64,000 nucleotides of DNA from an uncultured Methanobrevibacter sp. (GCA_900314635.1 OMVY01000008.1:62001-126000); one strand, 5' to 3'; numbered from the stretch's first letter, positions 1-9,949 are shown. The notes: a model not told the origin generated them from the letters alone. Translations and numbers: made by a program.

Positions 1-1188
1 TAATATTTTTGAAGTGTCTAAATTTAATTCATTAAATCTATTAATAAGCTCTCTTCTTAAATTTTTCTTTTGATATTTAGTATTAATTTGCATATTGGTT
101 TGATTAAGTTTTTTATTTGTTAAACATTCGAAAAATGCAGAACATAATAGTGTTTTCACTTCAACATATTTTTCATTTTTTATCATAATGCAATAATGTA
201 TTAATAAATTTATATCGACAAAATTTTCTTTTAAAATAATATATTGAGTATATGATGAATTAATAAAATTAAATAAATTATTTGGGAAATTTTTAATCAA
301 TGAAATCCCATTAGTTTTTGTATTATTAAATTTATTAATAACAATTTTTTTATAGATTCCATTTCTAATAATTTTTATTCTCAGGTTATGTGTTTTTGCT
401 TCAAATAAATTCAATAAAATTTCCAAATCTTTCATAGTTTCATCATATTCTTCTAAATCTTTTTCTTCAGTTTGAAAATAAAAAAATGAATTAACATTTT
501 TAAACTGTTTTAAGGATTCTTCAGTAGATTCATTGTACTCTTTGATATAATCTTTATTTTTTTTATTTTTCTCACAAATTACATAACCCCTATAATCTTT
601 AAAAAAATCACAATTATTGTATTTTTCACATAATTTTTTGTGCAATTCCTTAAATTCATATTCTTCAGTATTTTTTGATTTTAAAAATATGTTTTTCAAT
701 TTCTCATCATCAAATTTTTGTAAAATGTTTTGTGATATTTCAACATTTTCTATTAATGTCCATACATTAAAATTTTTATTATATGCCTTTTTATTTTTAG
801 TTTCCAAAATTATTTTTACACCAAATCCTTTAAATTTATAATCATTTTCACTAAAATTAATATAAACATTATTAATTATTATATCATAATCAGTATTCTC
901 AAATTTCACGGTATACTCTTCAAAATTATCTATATATGTGCTATTTGTTTTACCATCTTCTAAAATTTCTTCTTTAATTTTTTTCATAAAAAAGAATTCA
1001 TCTTCAGGATTTTCAAAACTAATTATTATATTTTCATTTATTATAACATGAATATTTCTGATTATTGTTTCTTTTTGTGAAATATTAGAAATGATTGTAG
1101 CTCCTGAAGATTCTAAAATTATATCTCTATTTTCATCGTATTGAAAATTTAAATTAGGGATATTTGGGATTTTAGTTTCAATTTTCAT
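1..1188 (-). CDS. Unknown protein, possible HEPN domain (3' end beyond window)
   Basis: An open minus-strand frame runs from an ATG at 1188-1186 to the first base of the window: 396 codons without a stop, so the C-terminus is missing. The protein starts MKIETKIPNIPNLNFQ and is rich in Lys, Asn and Glu. I do not recognise the N-terminal 300 residues. Near the window edge, the stretch around LLIHYCIMIKNEKY and VEVKTLLCSAFFECL has the helix pattern seen at the start of ApeA-type HEPN domains, which are RNases common in defence proteins; the Rx4-6H motif that would prove this lies outside the window. It is transcribed away from the cas operon across a 354-base AT-rich gap. No ribosome site is visible, so the message may be leaderless. 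Confidence 0.7.
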   Translation of the reverse strand, partial: MKIETKIPNIPNLNFQYDENRDIILESSGATIISNISQKETIIRNIHVIINENIIISFENPEDEFFFMKKIKEEILEDGKTNSTYIDNFEEYTVKFENTDYDIIINNVYINFSENDYKFKGFGVKIILETKNKKAYNKNFNVWTLIENVEISQNILQKFDDEKLKNIFLKSKNTEEYEFKELHKKLCEKYNNCDFFKDYRGYVICEKNKKNKDYIKEYNESTEESLKQFKNVNSFFYFQTEEKDLEEYDETMKDLEILLNLFEAKTHNLRIKIIRNGIYKKIVINKFNNTKTNGISLIKNFPNNLFNFINSSYTQYIILKENFVDINLLIHYCIMIKNEKYVEVKTLLCSAFFECLTNKKLNQTNMQINTKYQKKNLRRELINRFNELNLDTSKIL

Positions 1189-1542
1189 GATTAATTTTTT
1201 ATTATATTTAATATTTAAAATAATTTAATTTTTAAAGTAAAATCCAGATGAATTTAAAGATAATTTACGAGACCTAATTTACAAAAAATCAATTTTTCCC
1301 AAAATCAAAATTAATTTTTAACTTAATAATCAGTCATTCTCACACGATATTTGATTTGAAAGAACTCTAGGAAATTGAGTATTTAAATAATTTTTAAGGC
1401 AAACTATATTTTTTTTAATAGTGTCTGCTTGAATTATTTTAGATTAAATTTCCAATAGAAACTTTTAATATAGTTGAAGTTCATATAATATGTTAACTAA
1501 AATGATATCTTTTTAAAATATATTATTTAATGTGGGGTGCAT
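1189..1542. promoter_or_regulatory. Divergent intergenic region upstream of the cas operon
   Basis: This 354-base AT-rich gap separates the minus-strand gene from cas6. A TATA-like ATATAATA at about 1483-1490 sits 50-60 bases before cas6 and is the likely cas promoter. GGTG at 1535-1538 is the ribosome site. On the other strand a TATA-like run near 1207-1220 could serve the left gene. No CRISPR repeat and no other gene was seen here. Confidence 0.4.
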
Positions 1543-2274
1543 ATGAGATTAAAAATTACATTAAAATCTAAAAATAATAGATTGAAAATTCCTTTTAATT
1601 ACAATCACATTGTTTCAGCTATTATTTATAATAAGATTTATGATTTGGAATTGGCTCAGAAATTGCATTCTTCCCAATCTTATAAATTCTTTACTTTTTC
1701 TAGTTTGCATATCCATAAGTTCAGATTGCTTAAGGATGGATTGCTATCTCAAAATGGAGTAATCGACTTTTTAATATCTTCTCCAGATGATTATCTAATC
1801 AAAAGTCTTGTTGAAGGATTTTTAGAAGACTTGACTGTTAATTTCATTGGAGAGGAACTCTTAGTCCAAAAAGTAGAGTTGCTTGCAGCTCCTGAATTTG
1901 AAGATAAGGTTAACATAAAAACTTTATCCCCGATTATAGTCAGAACTAAAAAGGAAGTCGATGGAGAGTTAAAAACATGGGATCTTCCACCTAGCAAGGA
2001 ACAATTCTACACTAATCTTGAAAATAATATTATAAGCAAATATAAAGAGTTTAACAAGCTGGATGAAACAGACAAGAAGATAGCAATTTCTTCAGAAATG
2101 GGCTATGTTAAAAAGAAGAGAATATCTATTGACAAAGGAGATCAAAAAACATTCCACAGAGGCTACTTAATGGATTTGGTTCTTGAAGGAGACTTGGATT
2201 TAATTAAGTTTGCTTATGATAGTGGTCTAGGTGAAAAGAACGCTTTAGGATTCGGTATGGTTGAAACTATTTAG
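1543..2274 (+). CDS. cas6: CRISPR RNA endoribonuclease Cas6
   Basis: Cas6 cuts the long CRISPR transcript inside each repeat and releases crRNAs with an 8-base repeat handle. The 243-residue protein starts MRLKITLKSKNNRLKIPFNYN, the usual first strand of the RAMP fold, and ends with the glycine-rich loop GLGEKNALGFGMV typical of Cas6. I chose the ATG at 1543 and not the in-frame GTG at 1537, because GGTG at 1535-1538 is then correctly spaced. It is the first gene of the cas operon, 10 bases before cas8b. By eye its base composition is less AT-rich than that of the four genes that follow. The assignment is firm; the catalytic residues were not identified individually. Confidence 0.93.
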   Translation: MRLKITLKSKNNRLKIPFNYNHIVSAIIYNKIYDLELAQKLHSSQSYKFFTFSSLHIHKFRLLKDGLLSQNGVIDFLISSPDDYLIKSLVEGFLEDLTVNFIGEELLVQKVELLAAPEFEDKVNIKTLSPIIVRTKKEVDGELKTWDLPPSKEQFYTNLENNIISKYKEFNKLDETDKKIAISSEMGYVKKKRISIDKGDQKTFHRGYLMDLVLEGDLDLIKFAYDSGLGEKNALGFGMVETI

Positions 2275-2284
2275 GAGGTTATAG

Positions 2285-3967
2285 ATGGATACATTAAAAT
2301 TTACTATTACGAATAATGCATGGATTAATAATGGGTTAGCTCGATTAGTTCATGAAATGGAGAATCATTTTGAAGATGAGGTTTGTATAAAAAGAGAATA
2401 TAATTCTGTTGAATTGAGTTCTAATACTGATAATGATATTTTATACTATTTAAATGAGATTATAAAGTTTTTAGCAACTGATGGTACTTATAATTACGCA
2501 CAAGTGTTTAAACTTATTAATAAGTATTTAGATGGTTCTTTTTCCCCACCGAGTGATTATCCGAAGAGAAAAGGGGATGCCAAACAGAAAGAAAAAATTT
2601 CTAAAGAGTTTTTGGATGGGCTTAAAGAAAAAAAATATAAAAATTTTAGTTCTTCCGAGCAAATTTGGAAAATGCGTTTAAGTTATTTTGGTAAAGAGGA
2701 AAATTATCTTAAATGGGGTCTAAATTTTAATGGTGAAAAAATTGAAAATGATTTAAAACTTCGAGATAATGAAAACATTCTTAAAAAATTAGAAACAAAT
2801 GAATCAAGCGCTAATTTTTGTCCTAGTTGTGGCAAATTTTCGAAAAATTTCGTTGAAAGTAAACAGTTTTTTAATCCTTTATTAAATGAACATCATAACA
2901 ATCAAATTGAAGGAATAGGTGCTTTAAGAAAAAAAATAAATATTTGTCCTAATTGTGCTACTCTAGCTATAATTTCTTTGTTTGATAAGTACATACCTTT
3001 TTATAGTTTTAGGTCTGGTTCTAACAACATAGTTATTTTAGCTTTACCAAATGTTTATGATTTGAGGATTCTGGAAAAGATTGTAAATAATTTATCCTTA
3101 AATTCACAATTTGTTGATTTTTCTAATCCTATTGAAACCCGTTATAGTACAAATATTTTAAATTTCAATGCGGTTGATTCTAATTCAGCAGCTTTAATAA
3201 CTTTACTTCATAATATTCTAAATAATTTTTCTAAAGATTCTGTTCAAGATTTATTTCAAACATTTTCTTCGAATGAATTGATAGATTTGGTTGATTGGAT
3301 TTTTATAAGTAATTCTTATAATTTTAGTCGTATTAAAGCTAATGATAATGTTTTTGCAATTTTAAATGTTCAAAAAGATCCAAAAAATGGAAAAGATATT
3401 TATTTAGTGAATGATTTTTTTAATAAGATTAATTTCACAGGTTTAAGCCCAAGTAAAATAGATAAATTTTTTAAATCATTTTTAGATTTAAATCATGATG
3501 ATATCGCACAAAATCTTTTCCAATTTTTAAAAGATGAAGTTAAATTTGATAATGAGAGTACTTATCCAATTTATTTATTTAAGGAAGTATTTTTAAATCA
3601 GATTATGGGAGAAATTTTAATGTTAGATGAGGATTTTAAGAAATCTTGTAAAAGCATTGCCGGAACTATCGGTAAAGCTTTTTATAAGGATATAGGTTTA
3701 TTAAGTAAATTTGCATACTCAACTGATGAGACTTCTTTTAAAGAATACATCGAAGAGTCTTTCTTTTTAATGGCTAAAAAATCCGCATTGGATAAAGATG
3801 TGGAATATTATTCCAATATAAAAGATTTGGATATATTCTTTGAAGGTTTAACTAGAGAAAATTTTAAAGAAACTAAAAGTTATTTTGTTTCTTTTATGAG
3901 TTCTAGTGCCCTTCACAAGAAATGGGAAGATAAAAAAAATAAAAAAGATTCTGAAGGAGGAAATTAA
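2285..3967 (+). CDS. cas8b: Type I-B Cascade large subunit Cas8b (Cst1-like, CxxC-CxxC)
   Basis: This is the large subunit of the type I-B interference complex, expected to recognise the PAM and hold the target open. The 560-residue protein has two zinc-type pairs, CPSC at residues 179-182 and CPNC at 221-224, the hallmark of the Cst1 CxxC-CxxC family found in the Tneap variant of I-B. Residue 1 starts MDTLKFTITNNAWINNGLAR, also typical of the family. Position between cas6 and cas7 fits. GGAGG lies just before the ATG. It abuts cas7 directly (stop at 3965-3967, next start at 3968). The sequence is very AT-rich and diverges quickly in this family, so the subunit name rests on the cysteine pairs and on context. 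Confidence 0.88.
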   Translation: MDTLKFTITNNAWINNGLARLVHEMENHFEDEVCIKREYNSVELSSNTDNDILYYLNEIIKFLATDGTYNYAQVFKLINKYLDGSFSPPSDYPKRKGDAKQKEKISKEFLDGLKEKKYKNFSSSEQIWKMRLSYFGKEENYLKWGLNFNGEKIENDLKLRDNENILKKLETNESSANFCPSCGKFSKNFVESKQFFNPLLNEHHNNQIEGIGALRKKINICPNCATLAIISLFDKYIPFYSFRSGSNNIVILALPNVYDLRILEKIVNNLSLNSQFVDFSNPIETRYSTNILNFNAVDSNSAALITLLHNILNNFSKDSVQDLFQTFSSNELIDLVDWIFISNSYNFSRIKANDNVFAILNVQKDPKNGKDIYLVNDFFNKINFTGLSPSKIDKFFKSFLDLNHDDIAQNLFQFLKDEVKFDNESTYPIYLFKEVFLNQIMGEILMLDEDFKKSCKSIAGTIGKAFYKDIGLLSKFAYSTDETSFKEYIEESFFLMAKKSALDKDVEYYSNIKDLDIFFEGLTRENFKETKSYFVSFMSSSALHKKWEDKKNKKDSEGGN

Positions 3968-4984
3968 ATGGAATATAAAAGTTTGGAAATTTCTTGGATT
4001 TTTGAAACAGATTTAACTAATATGAATGCTGGAGAAGGTAGTAGTAATTTAAAAGAAATTAAATCTTATAATAATGGTTTACCTTATATATCTGGCCAAT
4101 CTATGAGACATGCTCTTAGAGAAGCTATGAAAAGGGAGAATAAAGAAAAATTTAAATGCACTCCAGAATATCCTTGTGGAGATATTGAAAACTGTTGGAC
4201 TTGTGATCTTTTCGGATATTTATTGCCTGGTGAAGGCTCTAAACGTTGGAGCCCTATTAAAGCTTCTCCTGCTTTAGGTCAAATAAGAGAGCCTATCACT
4301 ACAGATTTAATATTCAGAATGGTGGAAGATATTAAGTGTCCGGAATGTCAAAAGAGTATTTATCCATTAGCTGCTAGAGAGCAAGGTGTTAAAGAGATTA
4401 AAAAAGGAAAACCCTTAAAATGTCCGGAATGTGGAAAAGAATTTGATGCGCCTTATGATATTAGACAAGCATTAGCTTATAAACAGTTAATTAAAAATAT
4501 TTACAAAACCAGTTTATCTATTGATATTGCAAATATTGGTTTAGATGAAGTTCCTAAGATTGATGGAGATAAATTAAATGGGGTAGAGGCAATTGTTAAT
4601 ATTGATGATAATGTAAGAATTGAAAGAGTAAAATCAATTGTTAATGCAACTTATAATTTATCTGATTTTGCTAATCAATCTCGTGAGATGGTAAATGCAA
4701 GTCCGGATTTTGTTGTTTTGGGATTACAAAAACAATATAATCATAGGTTAGCTTCAGCAATTAAAATGGATGAGGAAGGTAATGTAAATATTGAACATTT
4801 CGAATCAGTAATTTGTGATGCATTAGAAATGGAAGATACTAAAATATGCGCTGGTTTGATTAAAGGTATTGTAAACAATGAAGATAAATTAATTGATTCT
4901 TTAGATAAATTAAATAAAAAAGATAATTTTACATTATGCAAATCCCCAAAAGATGCATTTAATGAGGTAATTTCTTTTTTATAA
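3968..4984 (+). CDS. cas7: Cascade backbone subunit Cas7 (Cst2/DevR family)
   Basis: Cas7 subunits polymerise along the crRNA and form the backbone of Cascade. The 338-residue protein shows the DevR/Cst2 start (NMNAGEGSSNLKEIK, then LPYISGQSMRHALREA), which contains the RNA-binding first strand and helix. It carries two cysteine clusters: C64, C70, C76, C79 and a zinc ribbon with CPEC at 124-127 and 152-155, inserts known in the I-B and I-A members. The start codon follows the cas8b stop without a gap behind GAAGGAGG. The next gene, cas5, begins within 10 bases, so the three are probably translated together. Confidence 0.92.
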   Translation: MEYKSLEISWIFETDLTNMNAGEGSSNLKEIKSYNNGLPYISGQSMRHALREAMKRENKEKFKCTPEYPCGDIENCWTCDLFGYLLPGEGSKRWSPIKASPALGQIREPITTDLIFRMVEDIKCPECQKSIYPLAAREQGVKEIKKGKPLKCPECGKEFDAPYDIRQALAYKQLIKNIYKTSLSIDIANIGLDEVPKIDGDKLNGVEAIVNIDDNVRIERVKSIVNATYNLSDFANQSREMVNASPDFVVLGLQKQYNHRLASAIKMDEEGNVNIEHFESVICDALEMEDTKICAGLIKGIVNNEDKLIDSLDKLNKKDNFTLCKSPKDAFNEVISFL

Positions 4985-4994
4985 GGTGTTAACA

Positions 4995-5975
4995 ATGAAA
5001 GCTCTTAAATTTGATTTAGAAATACCTTTTTGGTGTTCTTTTGGTGATTTTAGTAGCTTGAATATTAAGTTATCGTATCCATTTCCTCCATTAACCACAT
5101 TATTTGGTTTAATACAAAATTCTTTGGGAAAACCAGCACCCCATATTTTTAATGAAAAATCACTTTATGATTCTGCCATAGAAAGTTATGTTGAAAATTT
5201 TAATCATTTAAATTTTTCCATAATTATTAGAGACTCTGGTGAAAAAATTGAAGATTTTGTAAATATCCATAAAGGAAATCGTAAAGATGGTTATGAAAGA
5301 GATCTTGGGTCTAAATTGGATAATTTTATTAAAAGTTCTAATGAAACTTCTCATTTGAAAGATTTCATTGAAGAGAATTGTGAAAATCTTAGTTTTAAAA
5401 CTATTTTGAATAAAATTAAGACCTATCAATTTTTTTTGTTTGTCTCTGATGAAGATTTTGACAATAGAAATAAGGAAACTTTTGAAGATATTTATAAAGT
5501 TTTGGAAGATTCTAATTGTTTGATTATTATTGATGAAATTAAACAGTATTGGAGTAATGAAAATATCCAATATGGGTATTGGAGGCCTTGGATAAGCACT
5601 CAAATTATTAGGCAGAGATTAATCAATCCTTATTTTTCAATATATGTCTTATCTGATTTAGATGAAGGGGAATTTTCTATTGAAAATATGAAAATGGCAT
5701 TAGAGAATCCAAAAAGACCATTATACATTGGTGAAAGTGATGATGTTGTTAATATTTTAAACCTGTCTATAGTTGATATTGAAGAAAATAAATCTAATAA
5801 AATTTCTTCAATTCTTCCAGACATATATTCAAACTGTGAATTAATTAAAATTCCTTCTAATCTTAAGTTCGATACAGAAAATGAGTTTTATACTCTCTGT
5901 TCTATACCTAATGGAGATTTAGACCAAGAAGTTGAATGTTATTCTTATGATGGTGAATACTTTGTGTTCTTATGA
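4995..5975 (+). CDS. cas5: Cascade subunit Cas5 (Cas5t-like)
   Basis: Cas5 binds the 5' handle of the crRNA and caps the Cas7 filament. The 326-residue protein begins MKALKFDLEIPFWCSFGD and continues with LSYPFPPLTTLFGLIQNSLG, the RAMP fold start of the Cas5 family. I prefer the ATG at 4995 to the upstream GTG at 4986, because GGTG at 4985-4988 then serves as the ribosome site. The C-terminal half holds a long Asp/Glu-rich stretch I cannot assign. The stop lies inside the start region of cas3, so the two genes overlap. Confidence 0.88.
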   Translation: MKALKFDLEIPFWCSFGDFSSLNIKLSYPFPPLTTLFGLIQNSLGKPAPHIFNEKSLYDSAIESYVENFNHLNFSIIIRDSGEKIEDFVNIHKGNRKDGYERDLGSKLDNFIKSSNETSHLKDFIEENCENLSFKTILNKIKTYQFFLFVSDEDFDNRNKETFEDIYKVLEDSNCLIIIDEIKQYWSNENIQYGYWRPWISTQIIRQRLINPYFSIYVLSDLDEGEFSIENMKMALENPKRPLYIGESDDVVNILNLSIVDIEENKSNKISSILPDIYSNCELIKIPSNLKFDTENEFYTLCSIPNGDLDQEVECYSYDGEYFVFL

Positions 5976-8436
5976 TGACATTATTGCTAAAGATGATGGC
6001 ACATCTCTAAAACAACATTCATTAGATTCTCTTGAAGTTTTAGAAATTTTATTAAAATCTAATGAGAAATTGTTGAAAAATTGGGCAAATTTATTAAATA
6101 TTAATAATTTAGATAATTATTTGGATAATGTAAAGAAATCTACATTTTTCCATGATTTTGGCAAAGCTACTGAAAAGTGGCAGGAATCTGTTAGAAATCT
6201 GGATGAGAGCAATAATCATTTACCTCCTCATGCGATTTATTCAGGTTTTTATTTATTTTTCCAAAATAAAGATGATTTTTTCCCTTTATTTTCTGCAATT
6301 TCCCATCATTCATTATTAACAGAGAACTCTTTTGGGTATAGTTTAGATTATAATGCCAAATTTTTTGACGAGTATTTGGAAAATTTAATTGGTCAAAAAG
6401 AGTTTAAATGTTTCAAATTTAACTCTATTAATGAATATCTGATTCAATTGAATAATTTTAAAAATAAATGTCAAGATTCTAATTTGAGGAGTTTATATTC
6501 TTTAAATAAAGATATTAATTTATTATTTAAAGCTAAATATGCTTTAAATTTATCTTATTTAACCATGTCTGATGGGCTTAGCAGTGGTTTTGAAAAAGAT
6601 AATAAATTGATAATTAAAGAAAATATTTTAGATGTGTACCCCTCTCCAAATAAAATCATTAATGAAATTTCTAGCTTTTCTAAAGATTTAGATTTAAATC
6701 CAATACAACAGTATGTTATAGATAATAAAAATTCAAATGATTTATACGAGTTAGTAAAACCTATGCTTTTAGAGGCTCCTTGTGGAGAAGGAAAAACTTT
6801 AGCATCTCTTCTTTTTTCAGAGGTTTTATTTAAAAATGATTTAATCAATAAAGTTATTTTTGCGCTACCTACCCAAGTAACTTCAAATAATATGTACACT
6901 GAATTTTCAAGTGATTATAATATACCTAAAAAATGGGTGGGCATTTATCATTCTGAAGTTTTAAATTTTTTACTTAAAAATGATGATGAAAATAATCCTT
7001 ATTTAGAAAAATATAGGAATTTGATTTATTCAAAGCCTTTTAACATATCTACAATTGATCATTTATTGTTATCTCTTGTAAATGGGTATAAATATGCTCC
7101 AAGGGCATTTGGTAATATGTTGAATAGTTTAGTAATAATAGATGAATTGCATTATTATGATTCATATACCTTATCCCTTATTGAAGTTCTTTGTGAGGTT
7201 TTAAGATTTTTAAAAATACCTCATATTATTATGAGTGCTACAATTCCTAATTTTATAAAAAATAAGTTTGATGATGAAGATTATATTAAACTTCAAAGTT
7301 CTGGTTGTGATTTAAGAAATATTGAGAAAAATCCATTTAAATTCTCTTATAATTCTTCGCAAATTTATGAAGATGGTCATTTTTCAGAAAAATTTTTAGA
7401 GATTTTAAGTGAGAACATTGATAAAAATTTAGGAATTATTGTTAATACAGTGCCAAGGTCACAAGATATTTATAATGATATAAAGGAATTATATCCTGAT
7501 AAGCAAGTTTTATTATATAATGCTCGTTTTATGAAAAAGGATAGGCCTATTAAAGAAAAATTAATCAAGGCTTTTTCTAACATTTTATATGAAAAATCTT
7601 CAGATGATGATTATAAATTATTAAAGGATTATGGTTTTAATCCTAATGAAAAGTTTATTTTTATAGGTACTCAAGTAGCTGAAATTAGTCTTAATATGTC
7701 ATTTGATACTATGATTTCTGAAATAGCTCCTTTAGATGCTCTTATTCAAAGAGGGGGTAGATTACATAGGAAAATGACTTATAATAATTCAGATGATTGT
7801 GACTGTGTTCAGTGTAAAAAATTAGATTCAAATCATGAGTATATTTTACATATTTTTGACACTGGTGAATTCTGTTATCCTTATTATACTGAAGAAGATA
7901 AAGAGAATAATAGTTTACATAAATTTAATATTATTAATAATACTCGTCATGTCTTAATGAATAATCCGAAATATACTTTTAAAAATAGTATTTCTTTAAT
8001 GAATGAAGTTTATGATAATCGTAGTTTCCTTGAAGATGATAGTGTTAAACTGAACTTTAAAAGTAAAATTAAAGAAGATCTTATCTTTGGTAAATCTCCA
8101 TTGTACTCTGAAGAAGAGGGCGGACAATTAAGAATTCAAACTAGACAAATTGATATTCAAACTATTTCTGCATTACCTAACAATTTTTGTTATGAAAAAA
8201 ATTACATATCTTCAGAAGATTTTCTAAAGAAGATATATGAAACTCATAATTATAAAGATAATTTAACTCAAGAAGGTTTAAATATAGTTTTTGAATGTAT
8301 GGTCAATATTTCAAGTAATCTTTATTTTGCTAATAATGGTAGGATTGTAAGAATAGGGAATAAGATGTTTAATATTGTTGATATGGATTATACTTTTGAA
8401 AAAGGTCTTTATAAAGATGATGAAAATTTGTTTTGA
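5947..8436 (+). CDS. cas3: CRISPR-associated nuclease-helicase Cas3
   Basis: Cas3 is recruited by target-bound Cascade and degrades the displaced DNA strand. Reading from the ATG at 5947, an HD nuclease domain comes first (FFHDFGKATEKW, with H69-D70), followed by a superfamily 2 helicase: Walker A APCGEGKT near residue 280, Walker B DELHYYD near 399, SATIPN, and motif VI QRGGRLHRK near 600. Nuclease and helicase are therefore one polypeptide of about 829 residues. The start is uncertain: TTG at 5932, ATG at 5947 and TTG at 5962 (GGTG at 5952-5955) are all in frame, and each overlaps the end of cas5. A cysteine pair in CDCVQCKK lies after the helicase core. Confidence 0.93.
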   Translation: MMVNTLCSYDDIIAKDDGTSLKQHSLDSLEVLEILLKSNEKLLKNWANLLNINNLDNYLDNVKKSTFFHDFGKATEKWQESVRNLDESNNHLPPHAIYSGFYLFFQNKDDFFPLFSAISHHSLLTENSFGYSLDYNAKFFDEYLENLIGQKEFKCFKFNSINEYLIQLNNFKNKCQDSNLRSLYSLNKDINLLFKAKYALNLSYLTMSDGLSSGFEKDNKLIIKENILDVYPSPNKIINEISSFSKDLDLNPIQQYVIDNKNSNDLYELVKPMLLEAPCGEGKTLASLLFSEVLFKNDLINKVIFALPTQVTSNNMYTEFSSDYNIPKKWVGIYHSEVLNFLLKNDDENNPYLEKYRNLIYSKPFNISTIDHLLLSLVNGYKYAPRAFGNMLNSLVIIDELHYYDSYTLSLIEVLCEVLRFLKIPHIIMSATIPNFIKNKFDDEDYIKLQSSGCDLRNIEKNPFKFSYNSSQIYEDGHFSEKFLEILSENIDKNLGIIVNTVPRSQDIYNDIKELYPDKQVLLYNARFMKKDRPIKEKLIKAFSNILYEKSSDDDYKLLKDYGFNPNEKFIFIGTQVAEISLNMSFDTMISEIAPLDALIQRGGRLHRKMTYNNSDDCDCVQCKKLDSNHEYILHIFDTGEFCYPYYTEEDKENNSLHKFNIINNTRHVLMNNPKYTFKNSISLMNEVYDNRSFLEDDSVKLNFKSKIKEDLIFGKSPLYSEEEGGQLRIQTRQIDIQTISALPNNFCYEKNYISSEDFLKKIYETHNYKDNLTQEGLNIVFECMVNISSNLYFANNGRIVRIGNKMFNIVDMDYTFEKGLYKDDENLF

Positions 8437-8441
8437 TTTTT

Positions 8442-8936
8442 ATGAATGCAATTAACGGAACTCAAATAAACTACTATTTCATATGCAAAACCAAACTGTG
8501 GCTATTCTCACACAATATCCAAATGGAACAGGAATCAGATAATGTTTCTTTGGGCAAACAATTGCATGAAAAGTCATATAAAAAGGAAAAAGAGTTTTTA
8601 ATAGACAATTTAATAAATGTCGACTTTATTAAAAACAAGGATCCTATTGAAATTCATGAGGTTAAAAAGACACAATCAATGGAAAAGTCTCATGAATTTC
8701 AGCTATTGTACTATATGTATTACCTAAAGAATGAAAAGGATATTGATAATACCGTCGGATATTTGAATTATCCTTCACTCAGAAAAGAAATAAAGATTGA
8801 ACTCACAGAAGAAAAGGAAGTTCAATTGGAAGAAATTCTGGAAGATATTGCCAATATTATTAATTCAGACATTCCAAAGCCTAAAAAAACAAGAATTTGT
8901 AGAAAATGCGCTTATTTTGAGTTTTGCTTTGCATAA
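8442..8936 (+). CDS. cas4: CRISPR adaptation exonuclease Cas4
   Basis: Cas4 trims and selects PAM-containing DNA ends before they are inserted as spacers. The 164-residue protein shows the family pattern: INGTQINYYFICKTKLWLFS at the start with the first Fe-S cysteine (C15), the nuclease stretch PIEIHEVKKTQ, and three closing cysteines C153, C156 and C162 (ICRKCAYFEFC). I use the ATG at 8442, which places the first conserved residues at the N-terminus; an in-frame TTG lies at 8433. The gene overlaps or abuts cas3 and precedes cas1 by 38 bases. It is less AT-rich than the cas8b-cas3 block. Confidence 0.93.
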   Translation: MNAINGTQINYYFICKTKLWLFSHNIQMEQESDNVSLGKQLHEKSYKKEKEFLIDNLINVDFIKNKDPIEIHEVKKTQSMEKSHEFQLLYYMYYLKNEKDIDNTVGYLNYPSLRKEIKIELTEEKEVQLEEILEDIANIINSDIPKPKKTRICRKCAYFEFCFA

Positions 8937-8974
8937 ACTTTTTCTATTTTTATTTATTTTTATGAGGTTAAATA

Positions 8975-9943
8975 ATGCCTAAAAAGAATTATTATTTATT
9001 ATCAGAAGGTATTTTGAAAAGAAAAGAAAACACAATATATTTTGTAAATGAAAAAGGTTCCAAACCACTGCCAATCAATAAAATATATTCCCTATATGCT
9101 TATGGACAAATTACAATATCTTCACAAGTAATCAATCTATTTGCAAAAGAAGGAATTCCAATTCATTTCTTTAATTTCTATGGATATTACAACGGCAGCT
9201 TTTATCCAAGAGAAAAACTCCTTTCAGGAGATTTGGTAATCAAACAAGCGGAGCATTATATTGAATTTTCCAAAAGACTAAAATTATCCAAACTTTTTGT
9301 TGAAGGTGCTGCAAAAAATATCTTAAAAGTATTGTCTTATTATAAAATAGAAAACAATATAAAACAAACTTTAACAGAATTAAACAATGCTAAAATTATT
9401 GCTGAAGTTATGAATGTTGAAGGCAGAATCCGTGCAGAGTATTACAATTATTTTGATGACATACTTCCAGATGAATTTAAAATGGAAGGTAGATCTAGAC
9501 AACCTCCTAAAAATATGATAAATTCATTAATCAGCTTTGGAAATTCCATGATGTATTCAACTGTGCTTACAGAACTTTACAACACTCAGCTCAATCCAAC
9601 TATTTCATATTTGCATGAACCATCTGAAAGAAGATTTTCCCTTGCTCTTGATTTAAGTGAAATATTCAAGCCTTTCATAGTGGACAGAGTTATCTTTTAT
9701 TTAGTCAATAAAAAGATGATTACCAAAAAGGATTTTAATCAGGATCTTAACTGCTGCTTGTTGAATGACAAGGGAAGAGCTACTTTTATCAAGGAATATA
9801 ATAAAAGGCTTGAGACAACTATCAAGCATAAGGATTTGGGAAGAAAAGTATCATATCAAAGACTTATCCGATTGGAAGCATATAAGCTTAAAAAACATAT
9901 GCTGGGTATGAAAACTTACGATCCCTTTGTTATATGGTGGTAG
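8975..9943 (+). CDS. cas1: CRISPR integrase Cas1
   Basis: Cas1 with Cas2 inserts new spacers at the leader end of the array. The 322-residue protein has the conserved metal ligands E149 (VEGRIRAEYY), H214 (YLHEPSERRFS) and E229 (LDLSEIFKPF). The N-terminal beta domain (NYYLLSEGILKRKENTIYFV) is of the I-B type. The start ATG follows ATGAGGTTAAATA, a usable ribosome site. It lies 6 bases before cas2. Length and motif order are normal, so the gene looks intact and functional. Confidence 0.96.
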   Translation: MPKKNYYLLSEGILKRKENTIYFVNEKGSKPLPINKIYSLYAYGQITISSQVINLFAKEGIPIHFFNFYGYYNGSFYPREKLLSGDLVIKQAEHYIEFSKRLKLSKLFVEGAAKNILKVLSYYKIENNIKQTLTELNNAKIIAEVMNVEGRIRAEYYNYFDDILPDEFKMEGRSRQPPKNMINSLISFGNSMMYSTVLTELYNTQLNPTISYLHEPSERRFSLALDLSEIFKPFIVDRVIFYLVNKKMITKKDFNQDLNCCLLNDKGRATFIKEYNKRLETTIKHKDLGRKVSYQRLIRLEAYKLKKHMLGMKTYDPFVIWW

Positions 9944-9949
9944 ATATTT

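Noticed and set aside
617-841. Plus-strand 74-codon frame in the first kilobase
   Set aside because: The minus strand is open over the full 1188 bases with an ATG start; the plus-strand frame is Phe/Ser-rich shadow.
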